Under the pieces are notes generated by a model. The model searched no databases. It was not told the DNA's origin and saw only the letters and a list, made by a program, of their open reading frames with translations. Below, piece by piece: positions 17,819-26,461 of a stretch of DNA of 64,000 nucleotides; positions within the stretch are counted from its first letter, which is position 1, and every line of letters begins with the position of its first letter. The stretch covers positions 124,001 through 188,000 of the forward strand of contig CAWDSF010000018.1 in assembly GCA_963804885.1 (NCBI GenBank). Reading direction: 5' to 3'. Origin of the DNA: PALSA-1004 sp963804885. Lineage in GTDB: Bacteria > Pseudomonadota > Gammaproteobacteria > Burkholderiales > SG8-41. The position numbers and the translations under genes were made by a program.

Positions 17819-19264
17819 TTATTTTTTGGCGGCGGCGCGACGGGTTTTCTTCGGCGCACGCTTGCCCGTTTGCAGGAGTTTCGTGAGTTCCCGGATGTTC
17901 TTGACCTTTTCGAGGCCGAACACGAGATCGACGATTTTCTCGGCGCTCGCGCCCGGCAGCTTGCCCCACGCCGCGCATTCGCGGAATTTGTTCGCGAGCT
18001 CGTCATCGGTCATCGGATTGGCGGGACTGCCCTTGCCGAAATCGGCGCTGCCGCTGATCTTGCGGCCGTCGGTGAGTTCGATGTCGATGATGGTCGTCAT
18101 CTTCTCGTAGCCGGCGGCTTCGGCGACCGGATGCACGCCATAGTCGATTTTCTCGATCATTGCCTTGACGTCGGGACGGTTGACGACTTCGTCGGTGAAT
18201 TCGGCGAGCCCCGCCTTGCGCCGCAGCAGCAGAATCGCCATGCAGAATTGCATGCTGAACTTCGCCTGCAGCTCGTTGGTCGGCCGATTGTGAATAAGCG
18301 CATTTACATTCTGGCGGTTGACGCCGACGCCGACCTTTTTGACTTCGCCCGGCTTGATGTCGTGCTGCACGATGAGGTCCAGCATCAACCCCATGCCGGG
18401 ATGCGTGAGCGAGCCGCTCGGATGCGGCTTGATCGACACGCCGGGGAACGCGAACGACCAGGGCTTGCCGAGCTTGCCGTCGATCGACTTAGCGTCGTAG
18501 CCGCCGCCGGCCGCCTTGAAAAATCCGCGGCCCGCTTCGAGAATGATCGGTGTCGCGGTGAAACCGAGTTGCGCAAATTCGGCGGCGACCACGCCGCTTT
18601 CGCACGCGCGGCCGGCGTGGAAAGGTTTCATCATGGTGCCGAAATTTTCGCGCAGGCCCGCGGCCTGGCTGGCGGCGATGCTCAGGGTGCGCCGCGTCTG
18701 CTCGATGTTGAAGCCGAGCAGCTGCGCGACACCGGCGCCGGCCGCGATGGTGCCGACAGTCGCCGTGCTGTGAAAGCCGTCCTGATAATGGCGCGGGTTC
18801 ATCGCTTCGGACAGCTTGGTTTCGACTTCGACCGCGATCTGGTACGCGGTGAGCACGTCGCGCCCGGAGCGGCCGTCGCGCTCGCCGATCGCGAGCACCG
18901 GCGGCAGCGCCGGCGCAGTCGGATGCGTGAGCAACCCATAAACGCGATCCTTGGCCACGGCGAGCTGCGTGTCGTCGTAGTCGTCGGCGTGGATGGCAAC
19001 ACCATTGGCGAATGCCGCGAAGCGGGCGGGCATTTTCATGTTCGAGCCGATGATCGTGCAGCCGCGCGCGGCATCGCAGCCGAGCGACTTCAGATGCTTG
19101 CGCACGATATGGCCGGATTCGGCCACGCTGCCGGCGAGTGCGAGGCCGATACCGTCGAGGATCGAGCGTTTGCCGAGATGCATTACGTCGGGCGGTATGT
19201 CTTTTGTCCGCGTGCGCGTGATGAATTCAGCGACGTAAGCGGTCAGCGATTGCGGGTCGGGCAT
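17819..19264 (-). CDS. MmgE/PrpD family protein
   Basis: A 481-residue member of the family that includes 2-methylcitrate dehydratase, cis-aconitate decarboxylase and iminodisuccinate epimerase. Seen are an N-terminal helical domain with GKRSILDGIGLALAGS, the HADDYDDTQ active-site stretch near residue 95, LHPTAPALP-type segments, and NFGTMMKPFHAGRACESG, which is strongly conserved. The lysine-rich tail (about 460-481) is an extension. It is the first gene of a minus-strand unit with the PdxA-like dehydrogenase. The reaction is probably dehydration, epimerisation or decarboxylation of a polycarboxylate. Confidence 0.85.
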   Translation of the reverse strand: MPDPQSLTAYVAEFITRTRTKDIPPDVMHLGKRSILDGIGLALAGSVAESGHIVRKHLKSLGCDAARGCTIIGSNMKMPARFAAFANGVAIHADDYDDTQLAVAKDRVYGLLTHPTAPALPPVLAIGERDGRSGRDVLTAYQIAVEVETKLSEAMNPRHYQDGFHSTATVGTIAAGAGVAQLLGFNIEQTRRTLSIAASQAAGLRENFGTMMKPFHAGRACESGVVAAEFAQLGFTATPIILEAGRGFFKAAGGGYDAKSIDGKLGKPWSFAFPGVSIKPHPSGSLTHPGMGLMLDLIVQHDIKPGEVKKVGVGVNRQNVNALIHNRPTNELQAKFSMQFCMAILLLRRKAGLAEFTDEVVNRPDVKAMIEKIDYGVHPVAEAAGYEKMTTIIDIELTDGRKISGSADFGKGSPANPMTDDELANKFRECAAWGKLPGASAEKIVDLVFGLEKVKNIRELTKLLQTGKRAPKKTRRAAAKK

Positions 19265-19373
19265 TGCGAAATCTCGTCTAAAAGCGGGACGGAATTAATA
19301 GCACATTCCATGTTGCGCCGCCAACCTTTGCGACGCACGATCGGCGTCACGCGAGCCGGAGTAAACTCGCGTT

Positions 19374-20312
19374 ATGGTTTCCACACAATCCTCCCGCCGC
19401 CGGGTTCTGGTCGCCGGCGCAACTGCCGCGCTGGCCGCCGTGCTTCCGAAATTCGGGTACGCCGCATCGGCATCGGACGAGCCGGTCAAGACGCGGCCCA
19501 TACCGCATAGCGGCGAGCAATTGCCGATCGTAGGCATCGGCACCGCGGTGATTTTCGATTTCGAGAACGATCCGGCTAAACAAGCCGAGCGGCGGCAGGT
19601 GCTCGAAACGCTCGTTGCGGGCGGCGGCAAACTGATCGACACGGCGCATTCGTACGGCCGCGCGGAAGACCGGGTCGGCGACATCGTGGCGGAATCCGGG
19701 TTACGCGACCGGCTCTTTCTCGCGACCAAGTATTCGTCCAATGCAAGCCGCGATGCGGCAACGGCGTCGCTGCAGGCGTCGCTGCGCCGGCTCAAAACGA
19801 ACCGCATCGACTTGATGCAGGCGTGGAATGTCGGTGATCCTGATTTCGACTGCGGATTGATGCGCGACTGGCAGAAACAGGGTGTGTGTCGTTACATCGG
19901 CATGACGACGAGCTTCAGCGGGCAGTACGCGGCAATCGGGAAAGTCCTTGCTCGCGAGAAACCCGATTTCTTTCAGGTCAATTATTCGCTCGGCGACCGC
20001 GAAGCGGAGCAGGTGTTGCTGCCCACCGCGCGCGATGCGGGTGCCGCCGTATTGGTCAACCTGCCGTTTGGACGCAACTCGCTGTTTCGCAAGGCCGGGA
20101 CGCGGCCGTTGCCGGATTTCGCGGCCGAGTTCGGCGCGCGCACGTGGGCGCAGTTCTTTCTCAAATTCATACTGTCGCATCCGGCGGTCACCGCGGTCAT
20201 CCCCGGCACCGATCAGCCGGGCTACATGCTCGACAACCTGCAAGCCGGGCGCGGTCCTCTGCCGGATGCCGCGATGCGCCGGCGGATAATCGAGTACTGG
20301 GAAGCGTTATAA
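19374..20312 (+). CDS. Tat-exported aldo/keto reductase with altered active site
   Basis: A 312-residue aldo/keto reductase with a twin-arginine signal (SRRRVLVAGATAALAAVLP, mature from about AASA). The AKR barrel shows KLIDTAHSYGRAEDRVGD (catalytic Asp and Tyr), FLATKYSS (catalytic Lys) and a C-terminal VTAVIPGTDQPG cofactor strand. Where AKRs carry the catalytic His (DLxQxH), this protein reads IDLMQAWNVG, that is Trp. Export of a folded NADPH-type enzyme fits the Tat route. The last six bases overlap the minus-strand small ORF at 20307-20471. Substrate unknown; activity may differ from reductase. Confidence 0.83.
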   Translation: MVSTQSSRRRVLVAGATAALAAVLPKFGYAASASDEPVKTRPIPHSGEQLPIVGIGTAVIFDFENDPAKQAERRQVLETLVAGGGKLIDTAHSYGRAEDRVGDIVAESGLRDRLFLATKYSSNASRDAATASLQASLRRLKTNRIDLMQAWNVGDPDFDCGLMRDWQKQGVCRYIGMTTSFSGQYAAIGKVLAREKPDFFQVNYSLGDREAEQVLLPTARDAGAAVLVNLPFGRNSLFRKAGTRPLPDFAAEFGARTWAQFFLKFILSHPAVTAVIPGTDQPGYMLDNLQAGRGPLPDAAMRRRIIEYWEAL

Positions 20313-20471
20313 GACGGTTCCGCCGGAATAGCCAAGCCGGAGAGCACGCAGCACGGCGTTGCGCGCGCGGCGCAGCACTCTTTCGATGTATTCCCACCGT
20401 GCGGCGCATTCGCACGACCGTCTAGCTGGAATCTGGTCGTAACCCATGTCCCCGAGCTTTTGAAATTTCAT
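20307..20471 (-). CDS. Small Cys-containing hypothetical protein (54 aa)
   Basis: A 54-codon ORF: ATG at 20471, stop TAA at 20309-20307, preceded by GGCGGAGG ending six bases before the ATG, an excellent ribosome-binding site. The protein begins MKFQKLGDMGYDQIPARRSC, contains a CEC motif at residues 20-22 and a basic amphipathic helix (RWEYIERVLRRARNAVLRALRLG). No signal peptide or transmembrane segment. The strong RBS and the ordered charge pattern argue that it is a real gene. It is convergent with, and overlaps, the aldo/keto reductase by 6 bases. CEC plus arginines could bind a metal or nucleic acid, but no function is established. Confidence 0.6.
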   Translation of the reverse strand: MKFQKLGDMGYDQIPARRSCECAARWEYIERVLRRARNAVLRALRLGYSGGTVL

Positions 20472-20634
20472 GGTGGCCTCCGCCTGAATTGAACATCTGT
20501 GGTCGCTGCCCGAATTCGCCTGCCTGATCGCGATTATCCGAGCGCACCCGGGAGGAATAAATATCCCCGATGGTGTATGCCGTAGGGACTAGAGGCAGAA
20601 GGGCGGAGTGCCGCTGCGACGGATGACAGCCTGC

Positions 20635-21612
20635 TTAATCGAGCTTGATGCCTGCCTGCTTGATCACGCGGCCCCACATGGCGCTTTCCGCGCGGATTTC
20701 CTGGCCGAACTGCTCCGGCGTGTTGCCTGAGACGATCGCGCCATCGGCGGCGAGGCGCGCGCCGGATTCGGGCATGTTCAATACTTTTATCGCTACTGCG
20801 TTAATGAGCCTGATGACTGAGGCGGGCGTGCCGGCGGGCGCAACGAGCCCGTACCAGGAGCCGGTTTCCATGCCGGGCAGGCCGGATTCGTTGAGCGTAG
20901 GCACCTCAGGAAGGATAGCAATGCGTTGCATGCTGCCGATGGCGAGCGCGCGCACGCGGCCGGCCTTCAGGTGCGGCATGAAGACGCCCGGTCCGCCGAA
21001 CAGCAATTGCGCGTCGCCGCCGATCACGGCGATCAGCGCCGGCCCCGCGCCCTTGTACACGACGTGCACGACTTTGATCCCTGCCTTGATTTGCACCAGC
21101 TCGAGCGCCAGATGTCCGCCCGCGCCGATCCCGGATGAGGCCCAGTTCAACTTGCCGGGATTCGCCTTGGCGTAGTCGATCAGCTCCTGGACGGTGCGGG
21201 CAGGCAGCGCGGGATTCGCGATCAGCAGATTGGGCACATTCGCGAATTTAACGATCGGCACAAAGTCCTTGAGCGGATCGAACGGCATCTTTGCGTAGAG
21301 GTGCTGATTGGTGGTCATGATCGACGGGCTGCCGACGAGCAGCGTGTAGCCATCGGGCGCGGCGCGCGCGACGATCTCGCCCGCGATCATGCCGTTACCG
21401 CCACCGCGATTGTCGTACGCGACCGGTTGGCCCATCACATCGCCCATCGCGACCGCGATAGGGCGGGCGACGACATCGGTGCCGCCGCCCGCTGCAAACG
21501 GCACGACCCAGCGGACGACCTTGGTCGGATATTTCGGTGCTTGGGCGAGCGCAGATCCGGCGGCGACCAGTGCCGGCAGCAACACGAGAAAAGCGCACGC
21601 CGGTATTCTCAA
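20635..21612 (-). CDS. Bug/TctC family substrate-binding protein
   Basis: A 325-residue periplasmic receptor. The start is a TTG at 21612, fixed by a perfect AAGGAGG eight bases upstream; no ATG would give an intact signal peptide. Signal MRIPACAFLVLLPALVAAGSALAQ, then YPTKVVRWVVPFAAGGGTDVVAR, GQPVAYDNRGGGNGMIAGE, AAPDGYTLLVG and HVVYKGAGPALIAVIGG. The binding-loop Asn-Arg is retained but the usual PGA is replaced by GGG. It is transcribed alone, 74 bases after the aminotransferase gene on the same strand. Confidence 0.9.
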   Translation of the reverse strand: MRIPACAFLVLLPALVAAGSALAQAPKYPTKVVRWVVPFAAGGGTDVVARPIAVAMGDVMGQPVAYDNRGGGNGMIAGEIVARAAPDGYTLLVGSPSIMTTNQHLYAKMPFDPLKDFVPIVKFANVPNLLIANPALPARTVQELIDYAKANPGKLNWASSGIGAGGHLALELVQIKAGIKVVHVVYKGAGPALIAVIGGDAQLLFGGPGVFMPHLKAGRVRALAIGSMQRIAILPEVPTLNESGLPGMETGSWYGLVAPAGTPASVIRLINAVAIKVLNMPESGARLAADGAIVSGNTPEQFGQEIRAESAMWGRVIKQAGIKLD

Positions 21613-21686
21613 ACTTATGTCCTCCTTAAACGCGGGGCGAGGGACGTCTGCCAGTCAATCGATTCAACCAGACGACTTGGCGGCCG

Positions 21687-22928
21687 TTAGGCGTTGCTGC
21701 TATTCGCCGGTAGCCCAAACTCGCGGCGGCAGACCTCGGCAAGCGCCGCGACGCCCTGGTGAATTTCCTCGTGGCTCGGGCTCGCAAAGCATAGCCGCAG
21801 CCGGCTGCGGCTGTGTTCCTTGTTCACCGACCATTGGGGCCCCGGATTGATCGCAACGCCCGCCGCGAGCGCTGGCTCATAGAGCTTGATCGTGTCGACA
21901 TGGTCGGGGAGCTTGATCCACAGAAAGATCCCGCCCTTGGGATCGTCGAACTCCGCCGCAGCCCCGAAGTGCTCTTTGAGCGATTCCATCAACGTCTCGA
22001 GCTTGGCACGCAGGCCGCGCCGCAATTCCGGAACGTGCTTCGAAAAATTTCGCGCGCAGTATTCCGCGACCACCATCTGCTCCAGTGCGCCGGAACCGGC
22101 GTCGGTCTTGAGCGCGAGCATGCGCGACATGACGTCCCAGGGCGCCACGATATAGCCGACGCGCAACGCCGGCGCGATCGACTTCGAGAACGAACCGATG
22201 TGGATGACGCCGCCGCGCTCGCTCATGGCGTAAAGCGCGGGCGGGCGCTGCCCCGACCAGATGAGGTCGCAATAGCAATCGTCCTCGAAGATCGGCACGC
22301 CATGCGCCGCTGACAGTCGCAGCATCTCCTGGCGCCGTTCCACGGGCAGGATGGTGCCGGTCGGGTTCTGCACCGTCGGGATGGTGTAGATGTATTTCGG
22401 CCGGATGCCCTTGCGCTTGAGATCGTCGAGCGCGGTCGCGAGCGCGTCGACCCGCATGCCGTCGCCGTCGAGAGGGATGCCGATCGGCGTGACGCCGAGC
22501 CGGGTAAGCCGGTTGATCGAGCCTTGGTAGCATTCCTGCTCGATGATGACGGTATCGCCGCGCGCGAGCAGCGCGCCGTTGACCAGGTCGATCGCCTGCA
22601 GCGAGCCCGACGTGATAAGGATATCGTCGGTCTTGCAGCTGATGCTCGCATCGGCCTTGAGCTTGGCGACGAGGAATTCGCGCAGCGCCAGATAGCCTTG
22701 CGGACCGCTGTTGAGCCCATAGGTCGACAGCGAGCGTCCCTCGCGTCTGAGCACCGCGTCCGCGGCCGCGATCAACCCGTCGAGCGGCAGCCTGTCCGGG
22801 TCATTGTTGCCGCCGGTGAAATCGTACTTGACGCGCCCGGTCCAGCGCACCGCCGGCGGTGGCAGACCCGCGGGCAAAAGCGGCACGAAATCAAACGATG
22901 CGGAACTCATAGTCTTGGTTTCCTTCAT
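21687..22928 (-). CDS. PLP-dependent aminotransferase, fold type I (2-aminoadipate/MocR-type catalytic domain)
   Basis: A 413-residue class I/II aminotransferase. It has GPQGYLALREFLVAKL near 65, ITSGSLQAIDLVNGALL near 98, YTIPTVQNPTGTILP near 180, FEDDCYCDL (the PLP-contacting Asp/Tyr) and the Schiff-base Lys in HIGSFSKSIAPALRVG near 245. The sequence resembles LysN/MocR catalytic domains, but there is no N-terminal GntR helix-turn-helix, so it is an enzyme, not a regulator. It lies 10 bases after a Bug gene in the same unit, so it may transaminate a keto acid or amino acid derived from that ligand. Confidence 0.87.
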   Translation of the reverse strand: MKETKTMSSASFDFVPLLPAGLPPPAVRWTGRVKYDFTGGNNDPDRLPLDGLIAAADAVLRREGRSLSTYGLNSGPQGYLALREFLVAKLKADASISCKTDDILITSGSLQAIDLVNGALLARGDTVIIEQECYQGSINRLTRLGVTPIGIPLDGDGMRVDALATALDDLKRKGIRPKYIYTIPTVQNPTGTILPVERRQEMLRLSAAHGVPIFEDDCYCDLIWSGQRPPALYAMSERGGVIHIGSFSKSIAPALRVGYIVAPWDVMSRMLALKTDAGSGALEQMVVAEYCARNFSKHVPELRRGLRAKLETLMESLKEHFGAAAEFDDPKGGIFLWIKLPDHVDTIKLYEPALAAGVAINPGPQWSVNKEHSRSRLRLCFASPSHEEIHQGVAALAEVCRREFGLPANSSNA

Positions 22929-22938
22929 GGCGGACGTT

Positions 22939-23925
22939 TTATTCGAGCTTGATTCCCGCTTCTTTGACCACTTTTGCCCAGCGCGCTATTTCGGACTTCA
23001 GGTGATCGCCGAGCGCGGTCGGCGTGCCGCCGACGGGCACCAGGCCGAGGCCCACCAGACGTTCGCGCACTTCGGGTTGTTCCACCATGCGATTGATCGC
23101 AGCGTTGAGTTGATTAACAATGCTGCGCGGCGTGCGCGCCGGCACGTAAATCCCCGACCACGAGACGACCTCGTAACCCGGTAGATCGGACTCGGTGAAG
23201 GTCGGCACGTCGGGCAACTCGGGTACCCGCTTCGAGTTTGTCACGGCGAGTGTGCGCACTTTGCCACCGGCCCGCACGTGCGGCAGTATTTCCGCGATCG
23301 GGCTGAAAATTGCCTGCACCTGGCCGCTGAGAAAACCGACGAGAGCCGGCGCGCCACCTTTGAAGGGGACGTTGACCATGCTGATTTTCGCGTGCGCCAT
23401 GAAGAGTTCCACCGTGAGATGCGTGATCGTCCCGGTTCCCGCCGATGCGTAGAGGATTTGTCCGGGCTTCGCCTTTGCCAGGGCGATGAATTCCCGCACC
23501 GAGGTGGCGGGAAACGAGGGGTGCACCGCAAGCACGTAGAACGATTGCCCCACCGGCCCGATCGGGGAGAGATCCTTGACCGGATCGAATGACATTTTGC
23601 GGTAAAGCGATACGCTGGTTGCCAGCGAACTGCTCGTCAACAGCATGGTGTAGCCATCGGGCGCGGCGCGCGCCACCAGCTCACTGCCCAGGGTAGTGCC
23701 GGCGCCGGGCCGGTTGTCGACGATCACCGGCTGTCCCCACGCTTCGTTGAATTTCTGCGCCACCAGGCGCGCGACGATATCGGTCGAGCCGGCCGGCGGG
23801 AGCGGCACGACGATCCGCATCGGCTTGGTCGGATAGTGCGTAGTCTGCGCTGCTGCCGCCGCCGGCCAGGTAACCGCGACTGCGGTCACCACTGCTATCC
23901 ACGCCTGGCCTGCCGATACGCTCAT
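22939..23925 (-). CDS. Bug/TctC family substrate-binding protein
   Basis: A 328-residue periplasmic receptor: signal peptide ending AAAAQ near residue 28, YPTKPMRIVVPLPPAGSTDIVAR, GQPVIVDNRPGAGTTLGSE, AAPDGYTMLLTSSS and NVPFKGGAPALVGFLSG. The usual PPGG turn reads PPAG. It is first in a two-gene operon with the PLP aminotransferase, a clue that the ligand may be an amino acid or keto-acid-like carboxylate. Confidence 0.9.
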   Translation of the reverse strand: MSVSAGQAWIAVVTAVAVTWPAAAAAQTTHYPTKPMRIVVPLPPAGSTDIVARLVAQKFNEAWGQPVIVDNRPGAGTTLGSELVARAAPDGYTMLLTSSSLATSVSLYRKMSFDPVKDLSPIGPVGQSFYVLAVHPSFPATSVREFIALAKAKPGQILYASAGTGTITHLTVELFMAHAKISMVNVPFKGGAPALVGFLSGQVQAIFSPIAEILPHVRAGGKVRTLAVTNSKRVPELPDVPTFTESDLPGYEVVSWSGIYVPARTPRSIVNQLNAAINRMVEQPEVRERLVGLGLVPVGGTPTALGDHLKSEIARWAKVVKEAGIKLE

Positions 23926-23966
23926 GGCAATAGAGGCCTGAAAGACTGAAGTGGTCTCAAAAATAC

Positions 23967-24095
23967 TCCCTCGCCCCGCGTGAGCGGGGAGAGGGTGGGG
24001 GTGAGGGGAAGCAATGTCGTTTTATTCATAGCGAAAAACAGCAGGAATTCAACCCGCCCCTCACCCTACCCTCTCCCCGCAAGCGGGGCGAGGGG
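23967..24095. repeat. Long intergenic inverted repeat (CCCCTCACCC...GCGGGGAGAGGG type)
   Basis: Left arm 23967-24008 (CCTCGCCCCGCGTGAGCGGG followed by GAGAGGGTGGGGGTGAGGGG) and right arm 24057-24095 (CCCCTCACCCTACCCTCTCC followed by CCGCAAGCGGGGCGAGGGG) are near-perfect inverted copies separated by about 48 AT-richer bases. Each arm carries its own small palindrome (CCCGCnnGAGCGGG). This is a widespread proteobacterial intergenic repeat type, between the CaiB-type gene and the Bug gene. It may terminate transcription. Confidence 0.85.
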
Positions 24096-24110
24096 ATTTG
24101 GGGATGGCTT

Positions 24111-25340
24111 CTAGATGACTTTTTCCGTGTGGAGCGCTGCTACCTGCTCTGCGTTCATCCCCAGCCAGTCCTTCAGTACCTCGGCACTGTGCTGGCCGAG
24201 CAGCGGGGCGGGTACGACCACCGGTACCTCGCCATCCTGGCGCACGGGCCAGCCCGGCATCTTGAACGGCCCGGTCGGATGTTGCACGGTCTGCATGATT
24301 TTTCGGTTCTCGAAATCGGGATCGCTCAGCAGTTCCAGGGTATCGCGCACGGCGCCCGCGGGGATGCCGGCGGCGCCGATCAGGTTCATCGCCTCATACT
24401 TGTCGTGCTTGCGCGTCCATTCGGCGATGATGGCGTCCACTTCGTCTTCGTTTTCGATACGCGCCGTGCGCGTGTCGTAGCGCTTATCGCCGATCAGGTC
24501 CGCGCGGCCGATCGTTTCGAGCAGCTTTGGCCAGTGCGTCGGATTGGCGCGGCTGGTGTAAATGTAAACATAATCGTTCGGTCCACCCGGCGCGCACGGG
24601 TAGATGTTGGCAGGCGGATTCTGGCCGCCGATCGATTTCGAGCCGACGCGCGGCGCAGCTTTGCCGTTCTTTGCCGTATATCCAAACGCATTCCGGATGT
24701 AATGCAGCAACGCGTCCTGCATGCCCACACCCAGCCGCGCGCCCTGGCCGGTTTCTTTGCGCCGATAGAGCGCCGCCAGTATGTTGATCGTCATCAGCAT
24801 CCCGGTTCCCGAATCGCCGAGCGTCGTTCCCGGCTTGGTCGGCGGCCCGTCGGTGTCGCCGGTAATGCTCATGGTGCCGCCGCAGGCCTGCGTGATCATG
24901 TCGAACGCCAGATTTTTTTCGTACGGACTGCCTTCGCCGAAACCTTTCACCTGCGCGTAGATGATGGCCGGATTCAATTTGCTCAGCACGTCATAGCCCA
25001 ATCCCAGGCGTTCGATCGCGCCGGGCGCAAAATTTTCGACAAAGATATCCGCCTTGCGCGCAAGATCCTTGACGATGTCCAGCCCGCGCGGGGATTTCAG
25101 GTTGACCGTGAGCGACCGCTTGTTGGCGTTGTACATCAGGAAGTAAGGATCATCCCGGTGCGGTGTCGTGGCACCCGTCCGCCGTCCTGGATCACCGCCG
25201 ACCGGATTCTCCACCTTCGCCACATCAGCGCCGAGCCACGCCAGAACCTGGGTACACGAGGTGCCCGCTTCGAACTGCGTCAGATCGAGTACGCGAACGC
25301 CGGTCAGGCAACCCGGAGCCGCCGCTTTCGTATCGGTCAT
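24111..25340 (-). CDS. CaiB/BaiF family CoA-transferase (family III)
   Basis: A 409-residue family III CoA-transferase, which moves CoA between carboxylic acids. It shows VRVLDLTQFEAGTSCTQVLAWLGADVAKVENP at the start, YFLMYNANKRSLTVNLKSP near 60, FVENFAPGAIERLGLGYD, and the catalytic Asp in TTLGDSGTGM near 170. GGAGGAAT sits just before the ATG at 25340. It stands alone on the minus strand, separated from the Bug-aminotransferase operon by the long inverted repeat. Substrate is probably a di- or hydroxycarboxylate; context gives no more. Confidence 0.88.
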   Translation of the reverse strand: MTDTKAAAPGCLTGVRVLDLTQFEAGTSCTQVLAWLGADVAKVENPVGGDPGRRTGATTPHRDDPYFLMYNANKRSLTVNLKSPRGLDIVKDLARKADIFVENFAPGAIERLGLGYDVLSKLNPAIIYAQVKGFGEGSPYEKNLAFDMITQACGGTMSITGDTDGPPTKPGTTLGDSGTGMLMTINILAALYRRKETGQGARLGVGMQDALLHYIRNAFGYTAKNGKAAPRVGSKSIGGQNPPANIYPCAPGGPNDYVYIYTSRANPTHWPKLLETIGRADLIGDKRYDTRTARIENEDEVDAIIAEWTRKHDKYEAMNLIGAAGIPAGAVRDTLELLSDPDFENRKIMQTVQHPTGPFKMPGWPVRQDGEVPVVVPAPLLGQHSAEVLKDWLGMNAEQVAALHTEKVI

Positions 25341-25532
25341 CTATTCCTCCGGCGATCAGGAAACAACTGGTATGGAAATGTGCAGGCAATCCTATCGCAG
25401 CGGGAACAGCGTATCACGGGTTGCCTCGTTGGGTTCAAGGCTGAATTTGATAACGGTTGAGCGCACCTTGACCCTTCGGGTACGTGCACGGTAATCTCGC
25501 CCGCTTCCCGCAAACGAAATCACATCACGCTC

Positions 25533-26389
25533 ATGGCCCTCCAGAATCGCATCCGCAAACTCTTGAGCGATGGCAAAACCGTCACGGGCATGCTGCTCTT
25601 TACCGGCAGCCCGATGGTGGTCGAGATGATGGCGGCGACGGGGCTTGATTTCGTCATCATCGACATGGAGCACAGCGCGCTCGATCTGGATCGCGCCGCG
25701 CACCTGATCCGCACCGCCGACGCCGCCGAACATCACGCCGTTCGTGCGCGTGCCCGAAGTCGATGCGCCGCTCATCAAGAAGCTGCTCAATCTCGGCGCG
25801 GCGGGCATCGTGCTGCCGCACGCGAACCGAGACCAATTGCGCCGAACTATTGAAGGCGATGAAGTTTGCGCCGGATGGCGAGCGGGGCGCGTGCCAGATC
25901 ACGCGGGCGGCGGGCTATGTGCGCGGCGGCTGGGATGCATACGCCGAGCGCGCGAACCGCGAAGTCATGGCGATCCCGCTGCTCGAGGAAGACGAGAGCA
26001 TCGCGGATTTCGAAACGCTGGCCGCGATGCCGGGCCTCGACGTGTTCTTCGTCGGGCCGACCGACCTGTCGATTTCGCTCGGCGTGCCGGGCGCGACGTT
26101 CGACGATCCGAAAATGAGCGCGGCACTCGACAAGGTCGTGGCGACTGCGCGCCGGCATGGCAAATACGCAATGACGCTGATCGGCAACAATCTCGAAGTC
26201 GAGTACGGGAGGCGCGTCGCCAAGCGCGGCGTGCAGGTGATCGTGCTGGGCACCGATGGCGATCTGTTCGTCGATGCGATCAAGCGGATGGCCGGCGTCA
26301 AGACTCTCGGTAGCCTGCAAGAATATGGTGCAGAAAATCGTCCATGCACCAATCCGGGTGCGAATAATCCGAAAATGGCGTCTCAGTAA
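25533..26389 (+). CDS. HpcH/HpaI aldolase family protein (two frameshifts)
   Basis: Read across three frames, this encodes about 285 residues of a class II pyruvate aldolase (4-hydroxy-2-oxo-heptanedioate aldolase family). Frame 1 has TGMLLFTGSPMVVEMMAATG and FVIIDMEHSALDLDRAAHLI. Near 25726-25732 the homology moves to frame 2 (VRVPEVDAPLIKKLLNLGA, GIVLPHANRDQL) and near 25838-25845 to frame 3 (GERGACQITRAAGYVRGG, VFFVGPTDLSISLG). Both shifts are net +1. Metal-binding Glu and Asp are retained. The last 25 or so residues are non-family sequence. Real pseudogene or assembly indels cannot be separated here. Confidence 0.8.
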
Positions 26390-26461
26390 AAATTTAAGTC
26401 GTTGATTTTGGCTGTCCGCTGCGGCGATGTCCGTTGGCATTCGAATTGCTTTTTCTCAGGC

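Noticed and set aside
17870..19510. A 546-codon plus-strand ORF opposite MmgE/PrpD
   Set aside because: It is an antisense shadow caused by high GC third positions; its translation is Arg/Ala/His-rich with no family motifs, while the minus-strand frame has full MmgE/PrpD signatures.
25744..26313. Separate 189-codon protein inside the aldolase locus
   Set aside because: Only its first 35 or so residues (VPEVDAPLIKKLLNLG...) are aldolase sequence; it is the middle frame of one broken gene, not a gene of its own.
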